In this document: piece by piece, positions 49,910 to 57,889 of the stretch | How positions within the stretch are numbered: position 1 is the first letter of the stretch | Layout of the letters: every line of letters starts with the position of its first letter | Source of the DNA: Terriglobia bacterium | Lineage (GTDB): Bacteria > Acidobacteriota > Terriglobia > Terriglobales > SCQP01 | DNA length: 64,000 nt | Assembly (NCBI GenBank): GCA_021323595.1 | Contig: JAJPKR010000056.1 | Location: 1 to 64,000, forward strand | Reading direction: 5' to 3' | Notes under the pieces: generated by a model | Database searches by the model: none | Told to the model about the DNA's origin: nothing | What the model saw: the letters and a program-made list of their open reading frames with translations, nothing else | Program-made: the position numbers and the translations under genes

Positions 49910-50779
49910 ATGGAAACCTCCATCTCACCTCCTCCGGAAGCTGTTCCGATCCGGGGCGCGGCCGGTGCTCCTCTCAGCGCCGGCCGCGCCATCTTTTCCC
50001 TGGCCGTGATCGCGCTCGGCGTGCTCACGCTCGTGGTCGTGTCCCTTCCCGGCGCTGGGGGCGGCTTCGGTCCGCAGGCTCGCTGGTTGCCCGTGATCCC
50101 CTGGCTGCCCCGCGCCCATCCCCTCCTCGCTTACCTATTCGGCACGGCGCTCGTAGCCTGCGGCGTTGCCATGCTCTACGCTTGCACCCGCCGCCGCGGC
50201 GCTTACGTTTTCGGGGCTCTCTTCCTGCTCTGCGCGCTCATTTTGGACCTGCCGCAGTATTGGCATTACCCCGCCAGTGTCCCCGCCCGCACCGGTTTAT
50301 TCGAACCCCTGGCGCTGGCGGCGCTGGCGGCGCTGCTGCCGAGCCCCGCCATCCCTTCCCTGCTCGAGCGCGCCGCCCGCTATCTGCTCGCCCTCTGCCT
50401 GGTGGTATTCGGGGTGGATCACTTTCTGGCGCTTGCGCCCATCGCCTCGCTGGTCCCGGCGTGGCTGCCGGCGCATGCCTTCTGGGTGGTCCTGTTCGGT
50501 CTGGTGTTCATCGCCGCCGGGGTCAGCATCGCCTCGGGCTTCCTGTTGCCCTGGGGCGCCGGCGGCGCTGGATGCATGTTCGCCCTCTGGGTCGTCACGC
50601 TGCATCTTCCCCGGGTGTTGGGGCTCTACCCGCATGTGCGGCCTCACAACCCGGACGAGTGGTCGAGTCTGTTGATTGCCGTGGCCCTGTGGGGAGGGTT
50701 ATGGGCGCTCGCCGCCGCCCGCGCCCCGGAAGCGGGCGGACGCGCCGCCCTCCGCGCACCCGCGCACCAAAGCGCCTGA
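49910..50779 (+). CDS. Multi-pass membrane protein (DoxX-like)
   Basis: Seven to eight hydrophobic segments; FGVDHFLALAPIASLVPAWLPAHAFWVVLFGLVFIAAGVSIASG. Confidence 0.75.
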   Translation: METSISPPPEAVPIRGAAGAPLSAGRAIFSLAVIALGVLTLVVVSLPGAGGGFGPQARWLPVIPWLPRAHPLLAYLFGTALVACGVAMLYACTRRRGAYVFGALFLLCALILDLPQYWHYPASVPARTGLFEPLALAALAALLPSPAIPSLLERAARYLLALCLVVFGVDHFLALAPIASLVPAWLPAHAFWVVLFGLVFIAAGVSIASGFLLPWGAGGAGCMFALWVVTLHLPRVLGLYPHVRPHNPDEWSSLLIAVALWGGLWALAAARAPEAGGRAALRAPAHQSA

Positions 50780-51032
50780 GCGCCTGATCATCGCCGCGGC
50801 GGTTCCCGCGCGCCCGGCGGCGATGAATGCCTTGCGCCTCGCTCCCGCCGCGCCCATGCCAGCCCACGCGCCGCAGCTCCCCAAATGCGCCGTGCGCCGG
50901 AGCGAAGCCGGCATGCGCGCCGGGTCCGCGCCCGCGATCTCCCCGCGGGAAGTTAGCCTGCCGAAGGCGCGGCTCGCGGGCGTCCCGGGCGCGCCTATCG
51001 CACCGGCGCGCGAACGGCGGCGCGGCCCGACA

Positions 51033-51317
51033 CTATTTCGATAGGGCGTCGCGATTGGCTTTGGCCCAAGCGCTGTCGCAGGCGACCGCCTTCATGGGCG
51101 GACCGCCCTGCGTGCCGCAGGCGCACGGCCCCGGCGTCTTCGCCTCGGTCATGCAGGCGCAGGAACGAACCCCGAGGCAACTGCACACATACACCGTGCT
51201 CTTTTTCTTGGCTTTAGGCTTGCCTTTTCCCGCGACGCCGCCGAAGGCTAGGAACGGCGCCAAGAGCAGCACCAAGGCGGCAAGTTGCCACCGCGACAAT
51301 CTCGGATGCGACATCAT
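51033..51317 (-). CDS. Small secreted Cys-rich protein
   Basis: MMSHPRLSRWQLAALVLLLAPFLAFGGVAGKGKPKAKKKSTVYVCSCLGVRSCACMTEAKTPGPCACGTQGGPPMKAVACDSAWAKANRDALSK. Confidence 0.7.
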   Translation of the reverse strand: MMSHPRLSRWQLAALVLLLAPFLAFGGVAGKGKPKAKKKSTVYVCSCLGVRSCACMTEAKTPGPCACGTQGGPPMKAVACDSAWAKANRDALSK

Positions 51318-51543
51318 GGCGCGACAGTAAACCGGCTCACCCGAGCCGGCAATAACCACTTCGCGCGCTTTCGCGCTACCCAGCGGCAAGCGCCGCGCCC
51401 AGGCCCGCGACCTGCGCAACGCCCCGCCCGCCTGCCCGGGCGCGCCTCGACGCCTGTTTCCTCGCGCCCCTTCCTTCGCAAAGTGGCCTGCTCCGGTGGC
51501 CGCGTCGCTAGCCGACGGACATAGCCACTATAATCGTCGTGAC

Positions 51544-53022
51544 ATGCGCACCGCCTCGGACGGCCTGATGCCGGTCGTTGCCGTGCAGCGCGGCGGCCCC
51601 CTGCCGCTGCACCGGCAAATTTGCGACGGCTTGCGCGCCGCGATCTTGCGTCAGGAACTGCGGCCCGGCCAGCGCGTGCCCTCGAGCCGCAGCCTCGCCG
51701 CCGATCTGGGCGTTTCGCGCATTCCCGTGCTGGATGCCTACGCGCAATTGCTGGCCGAGGGCTATTTCGAGGCGCGCGCCGGCGCCGGCACCTTCGTCTC
51801 CAGCACCTTGCCCGAGATCACCGGCGCCTATGGCGCCCCGCTCGCCCCGCCGCCGCCCGCCCGCCGGCGCCTGGCGCGCCGCGCCACGCTCGTCCCCAAC
51901 TACGAACGGGCGCCGTGGCGCATGGGCTGGGGCCCGTTCGGCTTGCATCAGTCCGCGGTGGATCATCTGCCGTTCGCCGTCTGGGGACGGCTGGCGCTGC
52001 GCCACGCCCGCAATCCCCGCGCCGGCGCCCTGCAACAGCTCAATCCCCTCGGCTTGCCGCGCCTGCGCGAAACCTTATGCACCTACCTGCGCACCGCCCG
52101 CGGCGTGCGCTGCGAGCCCGGGCAGATCATGATCGTCGGCGGCTCGCAGCACGGCCTCGATCTCATCGCCCGCGTGCTCTGCGATTCCGGCGCGCCGGTC
52201 TGGATCGAGGAGCCGGGCTATTGGCTCGCCCGCAACGTGTTCTTGGCTTCCGGCTGCCGGCTCGTGCCCGTGCCCGTGGACCAAGAAGGGCTGGATGTCG
52301 CCGCCGGCCTGCGCCTTTGCCCCAAACCGCGCCTGGTGTACGTCACCCCCTCCCACCAGTTCCCGCTCGGCGCCATCATGAGCGCCACCCGCCGCATGCA
52401 GTTGCTGGCCTGGGCGCAGCGCGCCGGTGCTTGGATCGTCGAGGACGACTACGACAGCGAATACTGCTACGGCACCCAGCCGGTGCCGTCGCTGCAAGGC
52501 CTCGACGCCGGCGCGCGCGTGCTCTATGTCGGCACCTTCAGTAAAGTGCTCTTCCCCGCCCTGCGCCTGGGCTACGTCGTGTTTCCCCCCGATTTGCTCG
52601 ACCGCTTCCTGGCCGTGCGCCACGCCATGGACATCTGTCCGCCTTATTTCAATCAAGAAGTCCTGGCCGACTTCATCGCCGACGGCCACTTCGCCCGCCA
52701 CATCCAGCGCATGCGCGCCCGCTATCGCGAACGCCGCGCCACGCTCGTCGCCGCCTTGCGCGCGGCCTTCGGCGATCGCATCGAGCTGCACGGCGCCGAA
52801 ACCGGCCTGCATCTGCCCGTGACCTTCGCCGCCGCCCGCGGGTTCGACGACGTCGCCCTCGCCACCGCCGCCGCGCAGCAAGGCTTATGGCTGTGGCCGC
52901 TCTCGCCCGCCTCGCTCGGCCGCGCTCGCCGCCAGGGCTTTATCCTCGGCTTCGGCAGCTCCTCGACGCGCGAAATCCCCGCGGCGGTCCAGCAGTTGCA
53001 ACGCCTCCTCGCCTTCGCCTGA
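51544..53022 (+). CDS. MocR/PdxR-type transcriptional regulator (GntR HTH plus aminotransferase domain)
   Basis: LPLHRQICDGLRAAILRQELRPGQRVPSSRSLAADLGVSRIPVLDAYAQLLAEGYFEARAGAGTFVS; IVEDDYDSEYCYGTQPVPSLQGLD..VLYVGTFSKVLFPALRLGY. Confidence 0.96.
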   Translation: MRTASDGLMPVVAVQRGGPLPLHRQICDGLRAAILRQELRPGQRVPSSRSLAADLGVSRIPVLDAYAQLLAEGYFEARAGAGTFVSSTLPEITGAYGAPLAPPPPARRRLARRATLVPNYERAPWRMGWGPFGLHQSAVDHLPFAVWGRLALRHARNPRAGALQQLNPLGLPRLRETLCTYLRTARGVRCEPGQIMIVGGSQHGLDLIARVLCDSGAPVWIEEPGYWLARNVFLASGCRLVPVPVDQEGLDVAAGLRLCPKPRLVYVTPSHQFPLGAIMSATRRMQLLAWAQRAGAWIVEDDYDSEYCYGTQPVPSLQGLDAGARVLYVGTFSKVLFPALRLGYVVFPPDLLDRFLAVRHAMDICPPYFNQEVLADFIADGHFARHIQRMRARYRERRATLVAALRAAFGDRIELHGAETGLHLPVTFAAARGFDDVALATAAAQQGLWLWPLSPASLGRARRQGFILGFGSSSTREIPAAVQQLQRLLAFA

Positions 53023-53141
53023 ACCGCCGCGCCGCCGCCAAACCGAGCGCGGCGCGACCTTCGCGGCAGCCGGCCGGCCGCGCCGCGCGACGGCGTGACG
53101 CGCGCCAAGGCGCGCTTCGCGGCCGTCTGCGCGTAGCGACG

Positions 53142-53227
53142 AACCGAGGCCTCTGTCCGGGAAACTAGGCGGGTACGGCGACTTCGATCTCGGCCTCGCG
53201 CAGAAAGCGCGCGGCCTCTTCCGGCGG
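53142..53227. repeat. Duplicated copy of the galT 3' end and flank
   Basis: aggcgggtacggcgacttcgatctcggcctcgcgcagaaagcgcgcggcctcttccggcgg matches 59886-59970 with few mismatches, same orientation. Confidence 0.9.
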
Positions 53228-53357
53228 CCGCCGGCTTCGATGCGGACCGCGTCGCGCCGCTCGTGGATGGCAAGTTCGCCAGCGCCTTCATTCGCGCGCG
53301 CAAGCCCGCCGCCGCGCCCGCCGCCTGATCGCCGCGCCGCCGCCTTTGCGCCGCCGC
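53227..53357 (+). pseudogene. Duplicated 3' end of arsM and its downstream flank
   Basis: Aligned 130/131 nt by eye to 49573-49703, including the arsM stop codon. Confidence 0.93.
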
Positions 53358-53604
53358 GCCGGCCGCCAGCGGCCCGCCGCGCTGCTTGCTCGCGGCCAAG
53401 CGGGCCAAGCGGTCGGCGTCCGCTGCCCGCGCGATGGCGTCCGGCGGCAAGCGCAACTGACGCTGGCGGCCGGCGAGAAACGGTCCTTTCGCTTGCAGCT
53501 CCTGCCCGATCCCGGCCCGCTCCAGGCGGCGATCCTTCAGCGCTGGTTGCGGCGCGCCTTGCCGCAATAACCGGGCGCGTCGCGCGCGCCTGCCGCCAAG
53601 TGGC

Positions 53605-53819
53605 GGGCGGGGCGATAAGCTTCGCAGGGCTTCGTTCCCCCACCCCAAGGCGCGCCGCTGCGCCTTGGGGTCCCCGGGCGCGCCCCGCTCCGGCGTGACT
53701 AGCTGGCAGGGACGCGCCCCGCGGAATTTCGCGGGTCTTCTCCCGGCGATTCGTTGCGCATTCGCCCTCGATCTCGGCTGGCTGGATTTTCAGTGGTGGA
53801 CCTGGGGGCCGCCGCCATA
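53605..53819. repeat. Long inverted repeat, left arm
   Basis: gggcggggcgataagcttcgcagggcttcgtt...gctggctggattttcagtggtgga; reverse complement of 59649-59868 at about 92% identity (roughly 17 mismatches, one 5-nt indel, counted by eye). Confidence 0.93.
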
Positions 53820-54054
53820 CGCTTCGGGCGCACCGAACGACCCCCGGCAACGGCGCCGTGTCAAGAGGCGGCCCCCAGTCGCCCGACCGATCAAGCGCTT
53901 TCCTTTCGATTCCCCGCCAACCCAGAATCTCCTGCCAGTTGGCCCTGCCCCTATTCATTACAGCCACCCATTCGGGGCTCTTGACAAAGCCAATCTACTA
54001 GAGTAATTCTGCTCCGACAGCCCGGCCCGGGGTGGCGAGAAAGGAGAATCAGCA

Positions 54055-56829
54055 ATGCCCTCCCTACCCCACGATACGAAACGGCTTACCCGTTCGTTGC
54101 TCGCGGCGCTCGCTCTTGCACTTGCCAGCCTCGCGCAAACCGCACTCACCGCCAATACAGGGATCAGTTCCTCGGACACCTACGTTTTGTTCGATCTCTC
54201 CGTCTCGGGCTCGACGACCGTGACTACCTCGTCGCCGATCTACAATGCCGCCACGGGCACGAGCTCTACCACCGTCCCCCTCGCGTGGGCTGCAACCTAC
54301 CACGTTCAGGCCGGCTACGACTCGAGCGGCGCACTGGTGACTGAGATGTGGCCGACCGGGACGCAGCAGGACCCGACCCAAGCCGACGTGAGCGATGTCA
54401 GCATGATCCGCCTGGCCGGCGGTCAGATCTATGTCTTCGATCGGGGAGGCAACCTCCTCCCGCTGACCGCGCCCAACTCTAGCGTTTCGTTTCCCGTGCC
54501 GCTCCAGTACCTCGGCGAAAATCCAGCCGCTTCCGTGCTGGTCGGCATAATCCTCACGAATGTTCAAAATTTCGCCTCCTCGCGGGGCGCAACTGCGTAC
54601 GCACAGCCGGCCGACTGCGCGGGGCCCTGCTCTCCGAGCACTTACCTAGTGTCGGCGCCGATAACGACAGGCAGCGGCGGCACCGTCGGCTACTACTATG
54701 CCGCCTCTGGGAGCAATTACGTTTTGTACCGCGTCAAGTTTGCGCCCAACGAGCCCAACGAGAGCGTGAGCGTGATCTTCAACGTATCGAACGTCACTTG
54801 GTCCGACAACGCCACCGCCGACCAAAACCGTGCCAACGAGGCCAATACCTCCAGCACGCCGCCGGCCGCGACGACCGGCAGCCCGAGCGGCTCCGGCTCT
54901 CTGCCCAGCGGCTCGACCGAAAGCTACAATTTCGGCGGATCACAGGGCCTCGTTCTCCAGCACGGCCTGTGGAGCAGCCCGTCCACGTGGGACCGGATGT
55001 ACCCATGGCTCGCCGACGATTTCCGCCTCGGGACGGTGTTGATCCCGCAACTCCAATGGGCCGACCATCTCGCCGACCAGGCGACCCAGCTCGAGAACGA
55101 TGTACCGTCGTACGGGTTGCCGGCGGCCACCATCCTTATCGGTCACAGCCAGGGCGGCCTGATCTCGCGCTCCGCAGCTCAGTATTTCTCAGGCACGAGC
55201 ACGCCAATGAAGGGCGTGATCACGCTCGACTCGCCGCAACAGGGCGCGCCGCTGGCGGTTACGGGCGTGAGCGCCGCGGCCGCGGGTGTCGGTGAGCTCG
55301 CTAGCGCTCTTTTCGACGATCTGGGCTGTACGCCACAGACCATCAATCAAACCTTTTGCTTCATCGCAACCTTGGCGGGATATACCGATGGCTTTTGGCT
55401 GACATGGGGTGGCCTCTATTCCGCGATTCCCGCGCTGCAGGATCTGGTGCCCGGCAGCAGCTATTTGCAAAGTTTGAACGCGCAGACCGAGAAATTCACT
55501 CAGGTCGGGATCACGAGTGAACCGGACATCCGCTGGATGCCCATGCGCCTGGCCGGCGACTTCCTCTGTGCGCCCGATCAGCCCTGCGGAGGCCGGAACG
55601 TCGCCGTGCTCACCGAATTCCTCTACGATTACGTTCAGATTCTTTACGTAGAAGCCTGGGCTTCTGGCGATCTCCCGGATGCGGACTACTACATGACGAT
55701 CATGAACGACATGAACAACATCGACCTCTTTTGGTACTTCCTGGTTGGTGGCCCGAGCGACGGAATCGTTCCAAACAGCAGCCAATCGTATCCCTACTCC
55801 AGCGCGGCGCAGTACATCATCGCCAACGGGGATTCCCATCTGGGCAATACGCGGAGCGACAAGTCGCGCACGTTCTTGGACTCGGCGCTGCGCGAGCAGT
55901 TCCAGGTACCGACGCAGGCTTCGTGCACCTTCGGCATCGTCGCGAACCCCGCCAGCGTCGGCACTGGCTCGGGGAGCGGTTCCGTGAGTGTCGCCGCCGA
56001 TTCCGGTTGCGGGTGGTCGCTCGTCAGCGACTCTCCATGGCTGACCCTCAGCGCTGATAACGGCAGCTCAAGCGCCAATGTCAATTTCACCTACGCCGCC
56101 AACGTCACCACCGCGCCGCGCCGGGCACATGTGACCGTCTCTAATGGGGTCTCCAGCGCCTCGGCCGAAGTTGATCAGGCCGGGGAATGTACCTACTCGC
56201 TTGGCTACAGCACCGCCTATGAGCCGGACAGTGGCGACTCGTCGGGCCATTGGGACAGCGTGACGACCAGCAACGACGAGTGCGTATGGACGGCCCTGCC
56301 GCAGGCAAGCTGGCTCAGCACCACGAACCAGACGGGCACGGGCAGCGCCGGGTTCTACCTCTTGGCTGCACCGAACAGCAACAGCGCGAACCTCGCCGGT
56401 ACCGTCAACGTGATGGGGCAAACATTGACCGTCTACGAGGGCGGCACGGGCGGCACGTCCAGCAGCGGCAGCCTTACCGTCAGCGGTTACGAGGCCTCGA
56501 CGCAATCGGGTTGCCCGTACCACTGCTATACCGTCTACGAGAGCGAGAACATCTACGTGACGGTCGGGGGCGTGACGGTCGCGGCGGGCGCCAGCAAATA
56601 CGGCAACAGCACGTCTTCGGCCGTTGCCCAGGCACTGGCGAATGCGATCAATGGCGCAGGGGCTGGCATGCCGGTCAGCGCCTCCGTTTCCGGCTCGACC
56701 GTGGCCCTGACCTCGAAGCTGCACGGGGGCGGGACGGACTACAGCATCAGTGTTTCGTACAGCTGGAGCTCGCCTTTCACCACTCCGGATTTCCATGTGT
56801 CGGCCTCAGGCATGAGCGGGGGCAGCTAG
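54055..56829 (+). CDS. Secreted alpha/beta-hydrolase (lipase/PGAP1-like) with BACON-like domains
   Basis: Signal peptide LALALASLAQTALTA; GLVLQHGLWSSPSTWDRMYPWL, ILIGHSQGGLISRSA, GGPSDGIVP, GDSHLG; then CTFGIVANPASVGTGSGSGSVSVAADSGCGWSLVSDSPWLTLS BACON-type repeat. Confidence 0.88.
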   Translation: MPSLPHDTKRLTRSLLAALALALASLAQTALTANTGISSSDTYVLFDLSVSGSTTVTTSSPIYNAATGTSSTTVPLAWAATYHVQAGYDSSGALVTEMWPTGTQQDPTQADVSDVSMIRLAGGQIYVFDRGGNLLPLTAPNSSVSFPVPLQYLGENPAASVLVGIILTNVQNFASSRGATAYAQPADCAGPCSPSTYLVSAPITTGSGGTVGYYYAASGSNYVLYRVKFAPNEPNESVSVIFNVSNVTWSDNATADQNRANEANTSSTPPAATTGSPSGSGSLPSGSTESYNFGGSQGLVLQHGLWSSPSTWDRMYPWLADDFRLGTVLIPQLQWADHLADQATQLENDVPSYGLPAATILIGHSQGGLISRSAAQYFSGTSTPMKGVITLDSPQQGAPLAVTGVSAAAAGVGELASALFDDLGCTPQTINQTFCFIATLAGYTDGFWLTWGGLYSAIPALQDLVPGSSYLQSLNAQTEKFTQVGITSEPDIRWMPMRLAGDFLCAPDQPCGGRNVAVLTEFLYDYVQILYVEAWASGDLPDADYYMTIMNDMNNIDLFWYFLVGGPSDGIVPNSSQSYPYSSAAQYIIANGDSHLGNTRSDKSRTFLDSALREQFQVPTQASCTFGIVANPASVGTGSGSGSVSVAADSGCGWSLVSDSPWLTLSADNGSSSANVNFTYAANVTTAPRRAHVTVSNGVSSASAEVDQAGECTYSLGYSTAYEPDSGDSSGHWDSVTTSNDECVWTALPQASWLSTTNQTGTGSAGFYLLAAPNSNSANLAGTVNVMGQTLTVYEGGTGGTSSSGSLTVSGYEASTQSGCPYHCYTVYESENIYVTVGGVTVAAGASKYGNSTSSAVAQALANAINGAGAGMPVSASVSGSTVALTSKLHGGGTDYSISVSYSWSSPFTTPDFHVSASGMSGGS

Positions 56830-56830
56830 A

Positions 56831-57889
56831 ATGTTCGCGCGCGCTGCGATCCCGCCGACCCGGGCCAACGCACCATACGCGCTGCGCACGGTGTGGCGCA
56901 CCCACGTGAGCGACGGCGGCGTGCCGCCGCAGGGTGTGCCCGCCGGGGATCGCTTGCACTGGTTCGGCGTCGCGGGGCAGGTAACCGCGCTGAATGCCGC
57001 GGGGAAGGTAGCTTGGCGCCAGCCAATTCAGACCGTCCCTCGTTCGCTGCTTCTCGCGAGCGGCAACGTGATTGCGGTCGAAGCGCGCGTGACGGCATGG
57101 AACGAAGCAACGGGCCGAGAGGCCTGGCGGTTCAAGCCGTCCTCCGACGCGTCGCTCGGGGAGGCCACAGTGGCGCGGGGTCGGCTTTACTTCGGCGACC
57201 GGAGCGGAAGCGTCTACGCGCTTCGCGCGGCGGATGGCCGGCTTCTCTGGCACGTGTCAATACGAGGCGCGTCCGGGCCCCGCCTCGTCGCGGGCGTCGC
57301 CGTGGCGGGCGACCGCCTTTACGCTGCCGGGGAAGAGAGCCTAGGCCCGACGAGCGCCCGCGCCTGGCTCTGCGCGCTTGACGCGCTTACCGGCGCCACG
57401 ATCTGGCGCGCGAGCGTGGGCGCGGCCGGCGAACGGCGCGGCTTCGGCGCCGCTCCGAGCGTGACACGGGGACTAGTGCTCGCCGCCGATACGCTGGGTA
57501 ACTCAATCGTTGCCTTCGACCGGCGCGACCGGGAGCGCTGGGTTTTCCGCGGCAAGCATGGCTCCGCCGGCTTCCCCGAGCCGCCGCTGGTCCGAAACGG
57601 AGTAGTACTCGCCGGCTCGGGCGACGGCTTCGTTTATGCCTTGCGCCTCGCGGACGGCCGGCCCGTTTGGCGCCGCCGGCTTGGCGGCTCCGTCCTCGAC
57701 TTCGCCCTTTGCGGTCGCGTTCTCCTCGTCAACGACACCGAGCTTATGGCACTCGATCCCGCCTCCGGCCGGCTCCTCGGCTCCCTCTTTACCAGCGGTG
57801 TCGATTTCCCCAGCTCCGGCATCGCCGTGCACGGCCGGCGCGCTCTGGTGCTGGGGCCCCGCGGCGCCTATGAGGTGGCTTGCCGATGA
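56831..57889 (+). CDS. PQQ-type beta-propeller repeat protein
   Basis: Repeats GRLYFGDRSGSVYALRAADGRLLWHVSI, RAWLCALDALTGATIWRASV, GDGFVYALRLADGRPVWRRRL. Confidence 0.88.
   Translation: MFARAAIPPTRANAPYALRTVWRTHVSDGGVPPQGVPAGDRLHWFGVAGQVTALNAAGKVAWRQPIQTVPRSLLLASGNVIAVEARVTAWNEATGREAWRFKPSSDASLGEATVARGRLYFGDRSGSVYALRAADGRLLWHVSIRGASGPRLVAGVAVAGDRLYAAGEESLGPTSARAWLCALDALTGATIWRASVGAAGERRGFGAAPSVTRGLVLAADTLGNSIVAFDRRDRERWVFRGKHGSAGFPEPPLVRNGVVLAGSGDGFVYALRLADGRPVWRRRLGGSVLDFALCGRVLLVNDTELMALDPASGRLLGSLFTSGVDFPSSGIAVHGRRALVLGPRGAYEVACR

Noticed and set aside
49787-49930. Possible minus-strand protein fragment LSDQEVAFWRDIGLHDAAELLPRQYPVLAAS
   Set aside because: Looks protein-like but is short, has no start or family I can name; too weak to call a pseudogene.
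53346-53570. Short ORF ending LTLAAGEKRSFRLQLLPDPGPLQAAILQRWLRRALPQ
   Set aside because: Probably a gene remnant within the duplicated arsM-downstream patch; no start or family identifiable.
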